Below, one piece after another: positions 1-5,120 of a stretch of DNA of 5,120 nt. The notes beneath the pieces were generated by a model, which saw only the letters and a program-made list of their open reading frames with translations, made no database searches and was not told where the DNA came from. The first letter of the stretch is position 1; the number at the start of each line of letters is the position of its first letter. Made by a program: the position numbers and the translations under genes. This stretch comes from an uncultured Myxococcales bacterium (GTDB taxonomy: Bacteria > Myxococcota_A > UBA9042), in contig CALGHC010000521.1 in assembly GCA_937915965.1 (NCBI GenBank), forward strand, positions 1 to 5,120, written 5' to 3'.

Positions 1-466
1 GCTCGACGAGACAACCGGATCGGTCGAAGACCAGAGTGGTCGGCAGGACCGAGACCTCCCAGGCGACCGCGAGCGCCGCGTCACCCTCGGCCAGCCGGAA
101 AGGCAGCGCATGCTTGCGCGCGAAACCGGCGAGCAGGTCGCGGTCGTCATCGATGCCGACGAAGGCGATGCGCACATCGCCCAGCGCCGGATCGCCTGCC
201 ATCTCGACAAAATGTGGAAGCGCTTCGACACACGGGTGGCACCACGACGCCATGAAATCGATGACCACGACCTTGCCGCGCCACGCGGACAGCGACACAA
301 GGCTGCCGTCGAGCGCAACGAGCTCGATCGAGCGACCGTCGACCGGGCGCTCGCAGCGCGGAACAGCTGGGGCGCTGACCGCCACCGGCGCCGAAGCGCA
401 GCCGGAACTCAGGACGCTCAGCACGACCAAAGGTGTCAGGCATTGACAATTGTACAATTTCAGCAA
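1..466 (-). CDS. TlpA/thioredoxin-like lipoprotein, C-terminus cut by window edge
   Basis: Predicted membrane-anchored thiol-disulfide oxidoreductase of the TlpA/ResA (AhpC-TSA/redoxin) type, acting outside the cytoplasm on protein thiols. Seen: from a TTG at 464-466, 155 codons read open to the window edge. Residues 1-22 form a signal peptide (MLK start, hydrophobic LTPLVVLSVL) with lipobox SSG-Cys23; Ser at -3 is slightly atypical. The redoxin fold begins near residue 47, with GKVVVIDF at 64-71, the active site W75-C76-H77-P78-C79 and the cis-proline loop VLPTT with Pro142. The start was chosen because AGAAGGAA lies 4 bases upstream on this strand and gives the signal peptide a lysine. An alternative TTG at residue 4 would give a signal peptide lacking positive charge. 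It is transcribed divergently from the radical SAM gene. The family call is strong; the true substrate (cytochrome maturation, general reduction or another) cannot be told. Confidence 0.88.
   Translation of the reverse strand, partial: MLKLYNCQCLTPLVVLSVLSSGCASAPVAVSAPAVPRCERPVDGRSIELVALDGSLVSLSAWRGKVVVIDFMASWCHPCVEALPHFVEMAGDPALGDVRIAFVGIDDDRDLLAGFARKHALPFRLAEGDAALAVAWEVSVLPTTLVFDRSGCLVE
448..459. promoter_or_regulatory. AT-rich perfect palindrome, possible operator
   Basis: AATTGTACAATT is a perfect 12-bp palindrome in otherwise very GC-rich DNA. It lies inside codons 3-7 of the TlpA-like gene and about 170 bp upstream of the divergent radical SAM start. A perfect TTGACA hexamer on the plus strand (443-448) abuts it, but no -10-like sequence follows at 16-18 bp. 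A binding site for a repressor controlling one or both divergent genes is possible, but this is inferred only from symmetry and composition. Confidence 0.3.
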
Positions 467-470
467 GGCG

Positions 471-478
471 TTCCTTCT
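471..478 (-). promoter_or_regulatory. Ribosome binding site deciding a TTG start
   Basis: On the minus strand this reads AGAAGGAA, a good match to the Shine-Dalgarno consensus, with four bases between it and the TTG codon at 464-466. It is the main reason for placing the TlpA-like lipoprotein start there, because no ATG or GTG in that frame lies at a sensible position. Confidence 0.6.
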
Positions 479-541
479 GCCGCGGTGGGCTGTACGCGTG
501 CTGCAAGCACGGCGATGTCGGGCCGTCGCCGGCCCCACAGG

Positions 542-572
542 TTGTCGTTGTGGCGCCGGGCGATGTTACACT
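542..572 (+). promoter_or_regulatory. Candidate promoter for the radical SAM gene
   Basis: TTGTCG (542-547) and TACACT (567-572, within TGTTACACT) resemble -35 and -10 hexamers, each matching four of six consensus positions. The 19-bp spacing is longer than the usual 17. The element sits in the 164-bp divergent spacer, about 60 bp before the ATG at 631. It is the best match I find there, but a weak one. Confidence 0.3.
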
Positions 573-630
573 CTCGCATCTGGCTGCCGCGGGCCCGCCC
601 TCTGCCGCGCCGCCGCCCCGGGAAGGCTGA

Positions 631-2640
631 ATGACGAACGCTACTGGCGGCAAGCTGCTGTCGATCGAGACCGGCTTCACCTGCAACAGCCGCTGCCGCT
701 ACTGCACGCAGCTTGACTACCGCGTGATCCCGCAGGCAGACAAGCTCGACCTGACAACCGCGGAGATCAAAGAGCGCATCGCCTTCGCCGCTGGAGATGG
801 CTACACGCAGGTCGGCTTCTCAGGCGGGGAGCCGACGATCCGTCGCGACTTCGTGGAGTTGATTCGATTTGCCCGTTCGTTTGAGTGCTTCCGCCGTATC
901 AGCGTGACCTCCAACGGCCGCATGTTCGCCTACCGCAAGTTCACCGAAGACGCGATGCGCGCAGGTCTGGACGCCTTCACGTTCTCGCTGCACGGGCCCA
1001 CACCAGCCATTCACGACAGCATCACCGCCGCCAAGGGCAGCCTGGACCAGGCCCTCGACGGCCTGCGCAACATCGCGCGGGTGCGCGACCGACTCGGCAT
1101 CGAAGCGCACGTGATGAACGACCAGATCCTGCTGCCGGAGAACACGCCCCACATCAAGGACATGGTGGCGCTGCTGGGGCCGCTCGGTGTGCGTCTCTTC
1201 ATGATTCAGCCGTTCATCGCCCAGCGCTCGAACGTCGACGACCTGGGTCGGTTCTTCGTGCCCTACGCGCAGATCGTCGCGGCCGTGGACGAGGCGATCC
1301 CCGAGCTCGCCCGTTTCGGGGCCCGCATCAAGCCCTACAATGTGCCCAACTGCGTGCTGTGGCGCTTCGGCCCGCGCTTCGTCGAGCCGCAATTCTACGG
1401 TCTGCGCGCCTTCCGCGAGTTCGAGCGCGAGCGACCAGGCGAGTTTCGTGGCTACTCGGCGCGGCAGTGGTACCGAATCCCGCAATGCACCGGCTGCCAC
1501 GAGGTGTGCCCGGGCTTCCGCATCGAACAACTGCCCCAGGACCGCATGGCGGCGGGTCTTTTGGACGCCGCCTCGACCTTTGCAGCCAAAGCGGGGCGAA
1601 GCGAGGCCAGCGCGGCTCAAACGGCAGCGGCGGCGATGCCGGACGCGACCAACAAGGGCCAGGCGACCTCCGCGACGACCGGGGCGCCCCCGACGACACC
1701 GACGATACCGACGACCGCGACGACCGCGGCGACACCGACGACACCGACGACACCGACGACCGCACCGTTGATCTTCGGCGGCACCGAGTTGCTCGACCGA
1801 CCGACGCTGGCGGGGACCGTGCGCGCCCTCGCCGCTGCCCATGGGCCTGTGGCGTGGATGACCGCGCTGTGCGAGCGCGTCGACCGCCAGGAGATCGCAG
1901 CGTTGGTCCCCGACCTCGCCGAGACGGGGGCGCTGACCGAGCTGGTGCTGGTCACCCAACCCATGGATCAGCGCTTCCTCGCCCAACGCGTCCTGGAGTC
2001 CGGCAACGTCGAGGAGCTGCGTGCCGGCTTGTTCATGCTGGCTGAGCAGCGCGCGCGGGGCCGCAAGCTGCCTCGGCTGCGTTTGCTGGTCAACATCGGC
2101 GATCTCCACCGCTTGCTCGAAGAGCCGGCCTTGAAGGGCCAATGGCCGCGGCTGGTGCAAGCCCTGCAGCGGGCGTCAGGAGCCGAGACCGACGACTGCG
2201 ACCCCGTGGACGTCGTTCTGGCCGTGCCCAACTTTCCGCGCAACCGCCGGCCCCCCGACATGCGCCGGCAGGCAGACGACAACCGCAACCTCGCAAGGAC
2301 GTTGCAGACCGCCTGCGCCGAGGCGGGGTTCCGGGCCGTGCTCGCGACGTTTGGCGAGGCACGCGGGCTCGATCGGCTGCGCGCAAAGGCGATGGTGGAG
2401 GCCGAGACGCACCTTTCGGAGGTGCTCGCCACCGAGCCATGGCATGCGCGCCTCTTCCGGCATGCCGGCTCGATGCCCGAGATGGATTTCGTGTCGTGGG
2501 CACCGCCGTGGATCTTTGAGCGCTGGGACCTGTCGGCCGAGGACACGTCGCCCGAGCTCGTCGAGGATGACCCAAGCTCGTCGGGCCGCGGCCTGCGCAC
2601 GGATTCGGTTGCTGCGGCCAGCTCTGCCGAGCGCATGTAG
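631..2640 (+). CDS. Radical SAM protein fused to a degenerate, cluster-less radical SAM-like domain
   Basis: A 669-residue protein; substrate and pathway unrecognised. N-terminal half (about 8-305): radical SAM core with C18-x3-C22-x2-C25 for the SAM-binding [4Fe-4S] cluster, GGEP at 65-68, the strand/loop SVTSNG at 91-96 and SLHG at 119-122. Cys241, Cys286, Cys289 and Cys293 follow, a likely auxiliary iron-sulfur site of the Twitch/SPASM kind. Residues about 306-379 are an Ala-rich then Thr/Pro-repeat linker. The C-terminal half (about 380-650) re-runs the core pattern: IFGGTELL at 381-388 sits where GGEP would, then ELVLVTQ and a segment resembling the SLHG-to-helix region. It has no CxxxCxxC, so it is probably catalytically dead and structural or substrate-binding (my inference). 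The ATG at 631 follows GGGAAGG (620-626) and places the first Cys at 18, usual for the family. Most radical SAM enzymes have about 300-450 residues, so this one is unusually long. It is convergent with the lipoprotein gene downstream. Confidence 0.9.
   Translation: MTNATGGKLLSIETGFTCNSRCRYCTQLDYRVIPQADKLDLTTAEIKERIAFAAGDGYTQVGFSGGEPTIRRDFVELIRFARSFECFRRISVTSNGRMFAYRKFTEDAMRAGLDAFTFSLHGPTPAIHDSITAAKGSLDQALDGLRNIARVRDRLGIEAHVMNDQILLPENTPHIKDMVALLGPLGVRLFMIQPFIAQRSNVDDLGRFFVPYAQIVAAVDEAIPELARFGARIKPYNVPNCVLWRFGPRFVEPQFYGLRAFREFERERPGEFRGYSARQWYRIPQCTGCHEVCPGFRIEQLPQDRMAAGLLDAASTFAAKAGRSEASAAQTAAAAMPDATNKGQATSATTGAPPTTPTIPTTATTAATPTTPTTPTTAPLIFGGTELLDRPTLAGTVRALAAAHGPVAWMTALCERVDRQEIAALVPDLAETGALTELVLVTQPMDQRFLAQRVLESGNVEELRAGLFMLAEQRARGRKLPRLRLLVNIGDLHRLLEEPALKGQWPRLVQALQRASGAETDDCDPVDVVLAVPNFPRNRRPPDMRRQADDNRNLARTLQTACAEAGFRAVLATFGEARGLDRLRAKAMVEAETHLSEVLATEPWHARLFRHAGSMPEMDFVSWAPPWIFERWDLSAEDTSPELVEDDPSSSGRGLRTDSVAAASSAERM
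1690..1764 (+). repeat. In-frame Thr/Pro-coding repeat tract
   Basis: This low-complexity tract within the radical SAM gene encodes residues about 354-378, almost all Thr and Pro with some Ala. It includes three perfect tandem copies of the 9-mer ACACCGACG (1732-1758) flanked by imperfect copies built on CCGACGAC. Because the unit is nine bases, slippage would add or remove Thr-Pro-Thr without breaking the frame. It acts as an extended linker between the two barrel-like halves. Confidence 0.85.
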
Positions 2641-2689
2641 ACCGAGCGCGACCTGGCGCTACCGAGCGCTATGGTGCTTGCGGGTCTAC
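2637..2689. terminator. Weak candidate bidirectional terminator in convergent gap
   Basis: Two convergent genes end at 2640 and 2669 with only 28 bp between them. GTAGACC (2637-2643) and GGTCTAC (2683-2689) form a 7-bp inverted repeat around a 39-bp interval. Inside it, AGCGC (2645-2649) can pair with GCGCT (2656-2660) across a 6-base loop. ACCGAGCGC is also directly repeated at 2641 and 2661. There is no T-tract on either strand, so an intrinsic terminator is not established; factor-dependent termination is equally possible. Confidence 0.2.
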
Positions 2690-3565
2690 CGGGGCAGGAG
2701 TGGCACCGGGGAATGGCCTGGGCGCCGGCAAAACCCGGCGAATCGGCGTGCCAGGGGGATCGACGAGGCGGGCTTTGCGGATCGCGCTCCAAGCCCAGTT
2801 TGGCGCGGGTGTCGTCCGGCAGGTGGTCTGCGGCGTCGTGCGATTGTCGAGAAACAGCACGAGAAAACGGTCACTACCGTCGTCGAGGGTAGCCTGGCCG
2901 CCGGGCGCGATGAGCCCGGCCTTGCTGCGGCCCCGCACTTCGGCCGGCAGATCGCCGGGGCGGACCCGGAAGAACTGGTGCGAGCGCAGCTCGTCGCAGT
3001 CGTCCCCATACGGCCCGGCGTCGTGGTAGACGGCGATGTCGGTGGTTTGGATGGTGGCGAGGGGAGCGGGCAATCGATCGCGGGCGAGAATATCGCGCGT
3101 GTCGATCGCCGCGGCGAGCTGCTCGCGCGTCTGACCGGCAACCATCCGCCAACGGTAGAGCAAGAGACCGCGATCGACCTGAAGGTCCGCGGCGCGCTGG
3201 CGCTGCAACACCACGATATGAACCGTGTCGCCGCGCGCGACCGGCAGCTGCAAGCCCCCGCCAAGCCGGTAGTGCAGCAACCAGCGCGAACCATCCAGCC
3301 GAGCGAGCTCGAGCAGGTGATCGGCGCCGCCAAGCGGCGAGCGGGCGTGAGCGCGCACGACGCCCTCCACATTCTCTGCCACGATCTCGCCGGTCTGTGA
3401 CGGTGGCGCGAGTCCCGGCACGTGCAACATCGGCAGGTCAGCGGCTGTCTGCCAGAACGGCCTGCGAAGGACGACCTGACGGCTGGAACAGCCGCTACCC
3501 AGCGTGCACAAAACGACGGTGGCGAACAGAGCAGCGAGCAGAGACGTAGCGCGGCGCGATCTCAT
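2669..3565 (-). CDS. Predicted lipoprotein of unknown function
   Basis: A 298-residue protein I do not recognise. Seen: the start MRSRR followed by a hydrophobic stretch (LLAALFATVVL) and lipobox LGSG-Cys26, so it should be a lipid-anchored envelope protein with about 273 mature residues. The mature part is rich in alternating hydrophobic stretches (RWLLHYRL at 94-101, DTVHIVVLQ at 113-121, RFLVLFLDN at 233-241), suggesting beta strands. It has only two cysteines after the anchor, Cys190 and Cys249, which could form a disulfide. The last 30 residues are Pro-rich. The ATG at 3563-3565 is preceded by AGGA with suitable spacing. The frame stays open upstream to 3781, but that extension would bury the signal peptide, so it was rejected. 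It is convergent with the radical SAM gene and divergent from the Tae4-like gene. A role as immunity or surface partner for the amidase is possible but unsupported by any recognised domain. Confidence 0.8.
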   Translation of the reverse strand: MRSRRATSLLAALFATVVLCTLGSGCSSRQVVLRRPFWQTAADLPMLHVPGLAPPSQTGEIVAENVEGVVRAHARSPLGGADHLLELARLDGSRWLLHYRLGGGLQLPVARGDTVHIVVLQRQRAADLQVDRGLLLYRWRMVAGQTREQLAAAIDTRDILARDRLPAPLATIQTTDIAVYHDAGPYGDDCDELRSHQFFRVRPGDLPAEVRGRSKAGLIAPGGQATLDDGSDRFLVLFLDNRTTPQTTCRTTPAPNWAWSAIRKARLVDPPGTPIRRVLPAPRPFPGATPAPVDPQAP

Positions 3566-3623
3566 CGGGTCCTGGGCAGCGACTCGCGCAACGGCAAAGC
3601 GACAGCGGAACGACTGCCTTGCG

Positions 3624-3652
3624 ATCGTAGGGGGGCAAGGCCGCGGCGGCAA
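3624..3652 (-). promoter_or_regulatory. Candidate promoter for the unknown lipoprotein
   Basis: Read on the minus strand, TTGCCG (3647-3652) and TACGAT (3624-3629) each match four of six positions of the -35 and -10 consensus and are separated by exactly 17 bp. This would start transcription near 3617 and leave a leader of about 50 bases before the ATG at 3565. Confidence 0.35.
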
Positions 3653-3661
3653 GCGAACGAT

Positions 3662-3685
3662 CCCCGGCGAAGACCGGGGCCGGTC
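3662..3685. other. Two overlapping GC-rich inverted repeats
   Basis: CCCCGG (3662-3667) pairs with CCGGGG (3674-3679) around a 6-base loop. GACCGG (3672-3677) pairs with CCGGTC (3680-3685) around two bases. The two stems share bases and cannot form together. They lie just upstream of the putative lipoprotein promoter and could be part of a regulatory site, or chance in GC-rich DNA. Confidence 0.25.
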
Positions 3686-3908
3686 ATCGCCTCTGGGGTC
3701 ACGACACCCTGCCGGCGCCCAACCACAGCGGTCCGGGACTGGCATCAGACGGCCGCCTGTCGCATCCTCGTCGTGTTGCACAGGCGCGGCCCGTCACGAG
3801 GACGCGACGCGTGAAGGGACGCCAGCAGCAGCGACTCCCGCCGACCCGCCGACCCGCCGGACGGGCAGACGGGCCGAAGAGACAACGCCAACCAACGAGG
3901 CCCCAGTC

Positions 3909-4922
3909 ATGGTCCTTGGCCCCACGAATCGACAGGATCCCGCGCGCAATCCCGCGCACGCCAACGCCGACGCAGACGCCGCTGGCCCGCAGGCCCCGGC
4001 CAGACCGCCGGCTCCGGGTGGCGGCGCGTTGACCAATCCGCTCTTCTCGGGCGACCACGTGCTTGAGAGCGTCGCAAACGGAACGGGCGTGCTCAAACAC
4101 GGCGCGCGCGGCCCCGCGGTTCGCGCGATCCAGACGTTCCTGATCAGCCAGGGCCTCGATCTCGGCCGCAGCGGTGCAGATGGAGCTTGGGGCGCCAAGA
4201 CCTCCTCGGCGGTCAAGGCCTGGCAGGCCTCTCATGGGTTGGGCAACGACGGCATCGTCGGTAAGCAGACCGTCACGGCGATGGACAAGGCGGGCAACAC
4301 ACCGGTCGCCCCCTCGACGACCGCGGCGCCCTCGACGACGACGACACCGGCCGGTACCCAGGGAGGTGGCCCCGGCTCGCAGCTGCCCACCGACTTCGAG
4401 AAGGTCTGGGCCGCACACCCCCACAACTACCAGGCCGACTGGTCGCAAAACACCGACAGCTCGGACCTGCAGGTCCAGCAGGGCTGGGATCCCGATCAAT
4501 ACAGCAACACCTGCGCGATCCGCATGAGCGTGATGTTCAACAAGCTCGGCGGCAAGTACTCGCTCACCCGCGAGAAGGCCAAGGCCGCAGGCATCGACCC
4601 GCGTCGCTTGCCCTACAGCCGCAAGACGGGTTGGTACTACATCCTGTCGGCCAAGGAGCTATGGACCTACGTCAGCCACTGGGGCGGGCAGGCCCACGTC
4701 GAGTTCCCCGCCCGCGGTCGCTACAAGAGCGCCGGCGAGTTCGAGCGCGACTTCGACGACAAGATCCGCCCGGTCGTGGAAGGCAAGCAGGGCCTCGTCG
4801 CCTTCGACAAGATCTTTGGCTACAGCGGCACCGGCCACGTCGACGTATTCAACGGCATGAATCTGTCCGACGCCAACGAGTGGTACCCGTCGCAGGCCCT
4901 GAAGATCTGGTACATCAACTGA
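3909..4922 (+). CDS. Peptidoglycan-binding domain fused to a Tae4-type amidase
   Basis: Predicted 337-residue cell-wall-degrading toxin. Residues 1-45 are Ala/Pro-rich and disordered, without a Sec signal peptide. Residues about 58-127 form a PG_binding_1 domain (LKHGARGPAVRAIQ, then GADGAWG and a closing DGIVGKQTV). Residues about 130-160 are a Thr/Pro/Gly linker. Residues 162-337 match the Tae4 family: FEKVW at 163-167, the catalytic NTCAIRMS with Cys202, and GHVDVFNG with His310; the 176-residue size is typical. Family knowledge: Tae4 proteins are NlpC/P60-like cysteine peptidases that cleave the gamma-D-Glu-mDAP bond of peptidoglycan stems and are injected into rivals by type VI secretion. 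The ATG at 3909 was chosen for its GAGG 8 bases upstream and because earlier in-frame sequence has no domain. With no signal peptide, delivery by a contractile injection system is likely (inference). No immunity gene is recognised nearby. An alternative is a lysis-released or otherwise exported bacteriolysin. Confidence 0.88.
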   Translation: MVLGPTNRQDPARNPAHANADADAAGPQAPARPPAPGGGALTNPLFSGDHVLESVANGTGVLKHGARGPAVRAIQTFLISQGLDLGRSGADGAWGAKTSSAVKAWQASHGLGNDGIVGKQTVTAMDKAGNTPVAPSTTAAPSTTTTPAGTQGGGPGSQLPTDFEKVWAAHPHNYQADWSQNTDSSDLQVQQGWDPDQYSNTCAIRMSVMFNKLGGKYSLTREKAKAAGIDPRRLPYSRKTGWYYILSAKELWTYVSHWGGQAHVEFPARGRYKSAGEFERDFDDKIRPVVEGKQGLVAFDKIFGYSGTGHVDVFNGMNLSDANEWYPSQALKIWYIN

Positions 4923-5120
4923 TACACGCTGGATTCTGTACGGTAAGCCTGCAGACTTGAGGTTGCTGCGCGGCGCCCGCTCGCCTATAACCCCGGGCTC
5001 GCTAGGCAACCCCTGGCGATCGCTGGTGACGCGCGACCGCACCCACGCGGCCCGAACACCTCGCAACCACACGACTGCACGCGGCAACACCGCCGCGCCA
5101 CAGCAACCGCAGGGAGCCCG
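4923..5120. other. Right-edge non-coding stretch, no gene seen
   Basis: After the Tae4-like stop codon I find no supportable coding region on either strand through the end of the window. The minus-strand open frame that continues into the Tae4-like gene is the antisense shadow of that gene. A hairpin with stem CGCTAGG (5000-5006) and CCTGGCG (5012-5018), including one G-T pair and a 5-base loop, is present but lacks a T-tract. Confidence 0.5.
4963..4991 (+). promoter_or_regulatory. Candidate promoter reading out of the window
   Basis: TTGCTG (4963-4968) and TATAAC (4986-4991) are spaced by exactly 17 bp; the -10 matches five of six consensus positions. It follows the Tae4-like gene and would drive a gene beyond the right edge, with its start near 4998. 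TATAAC is rare-looking in this GC-rich context, which adds some weight, but the -35 is weak. Confidence 0.35.

Larger units (their letters stand above)
3566..3908. other. 343-bp divergent intergenic region
   Basis: This region lies between the start of the unknown lipoprotein (minus strand) and the start of the Tae4-like gene (plus strand). I see a promoter-like pair for the lipoprotein, overlapping GC-rich inverted repeats at 3662-3685, and a short direct repeat of CCGACCCG (3841-3848 and 3849-3856). A Shine-Dalgarno-like GAGG sits at 3897-3900, eight bases before the Tae4-like ATG. The reading frame of that gene stays open back to 3504, but the translation there is Arg/Thr/Pro-rich with no recognisable domain and overlaps the lipoprotein's signal peptide. 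I treat it as non-coding. No convincing promoter was found for the plus-strand gene. Confidence 0.55.

Noticed and set aside
443..471. Plus-strand promoter starting at the perfect TTGACA
   Set aside because: No -10-like hexamer occurs at 16-18 bp; the sequence there is AAGGCGTT.
147..686. Minus-strand ATG-started frame of 179 codons over the left edge
   Set aside because: The frame one base off gives the WCHPC thioredoxin fold with signal peptide and ribosome binding site; this one gives Arg-rich sequence without a domain.
1732..1758. CRISPR-like short repeats
   Set aside because: The copies are adjacent 9-mers without spacers and encode an in-frame Thr/Pro linker.
820..2160. Long minus-strand open frame (446 codons) antisense to the radical SAM gene
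   Set aside because: The translation is Arg/Gly/Glu-rich with no domain, and it includes an Arg/Cys run made by the antisense of the Thr/Pro tract. The plus strand carries clear radical SAM motifs, so this is a GC-rich shadow.
1968..2792. Minus-strand open frame of 274 codons across the end of the radical SAM gene
   Set aside because: Ser/Arg-rich antisense translation without motifs; it also crosses the ends of two convergent genes.
2351..3400. Plus-strand open frame of 349 codons spanning the convergent junction
   Set aside because: It is out of frame with the radical SAM gene at its start and antisense to the lipoprotein; no ribosome binding site or domain supports it.
3504..3908. N-terminal extension of the Tae4-like gene
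   Set aside because: It would overlap the divergent lipoprotein start, encodes low-complexity Arg/Thr/Pro sequence, and is unnecessary given the GAGG-preceded ATG at 3909.
1..5120. tRNA, rRNA, insertion sequence ends or attachment sites
   Set aside because: No cloverleaf-like arms, rRNA-like stretch, transposase reading frame or long terminal inverted repeat was seen on either strand.

Overview
This is a GC-rich, gene-dense bacterial window. Nearly every codon in the real genes ends in G or C. Two predicted lipoproteins carry short signal peptides ending in SGC, and Thr/Pro-rich linkers join protein domains. Together with a cytosolic peptidoglycan-amidase fusion and a large stand-alone radical SAM protein, this suggests a predatory or soil Gram-negative such as a myxobacterium (Myxococcota). 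That assignment is an inference from style and content; no marker gene is present.

Layout from left to right. (1) The left edge, minus strand, holds a TlpA/thioredoxin-like lipoprotein with a WCHPC active site. It starts at a TTG behind a strong Shine-Dalgarno and its C-terminus runs off the window. (2) A 164-bp divergent spacer follows. A 12-bp AT-rich perfect palindrome lies next to it, inside the lipoprotein's signal-peptide codons. (3) On the plus strand, 631-2640 encodes a 669-residue radical SAM protein. Its N-terminal half has the canonical CxxxCxxC and GGEP motifs plus C-terminal cysteines. A Thr/Pro repeat linker joins it to a second half that looks like a degenerate radical SAM barrel without cluster cysteines. 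(4) A 28-bp convergent gap follows, and then a 298-residue lipoprotein of unknown function on the minus strand (2669-3565). (5) A 343-bp divergent intergenic region has promoter-like and hairpin elements. (6) On the plus strand, 3909-4922 encodes a 337-residue protein: disordered N-terminus, peptidoglycan-binding domain, Thr/Pro linker, and a C-terminal Tae4-type amidase with catalytic Cys202 and His310. (7) The last 198 bp hold no gene I can support, only a promoter-like element and a weak hairpin.

The genes do not form one operon: orientations run minus, plus, minus, plus. Two possible functional pairs are the divergent TlpA-like lipoprotein with the radical SAM protein, and the divergent unknown lipoprotein with the Tae4-like amidase. 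The second could in principle be an immunity or surface-partner relationship, but nothing in the sequence proves it. The two most interesting items are the radical SAM plus pseudo-radical-SAM fusion and the signal-peptide-less peptidoglycan-binding/Tae4 fusion. The latter looks like cargo of a contractile injection system with no recognisable immunity gene beside it.
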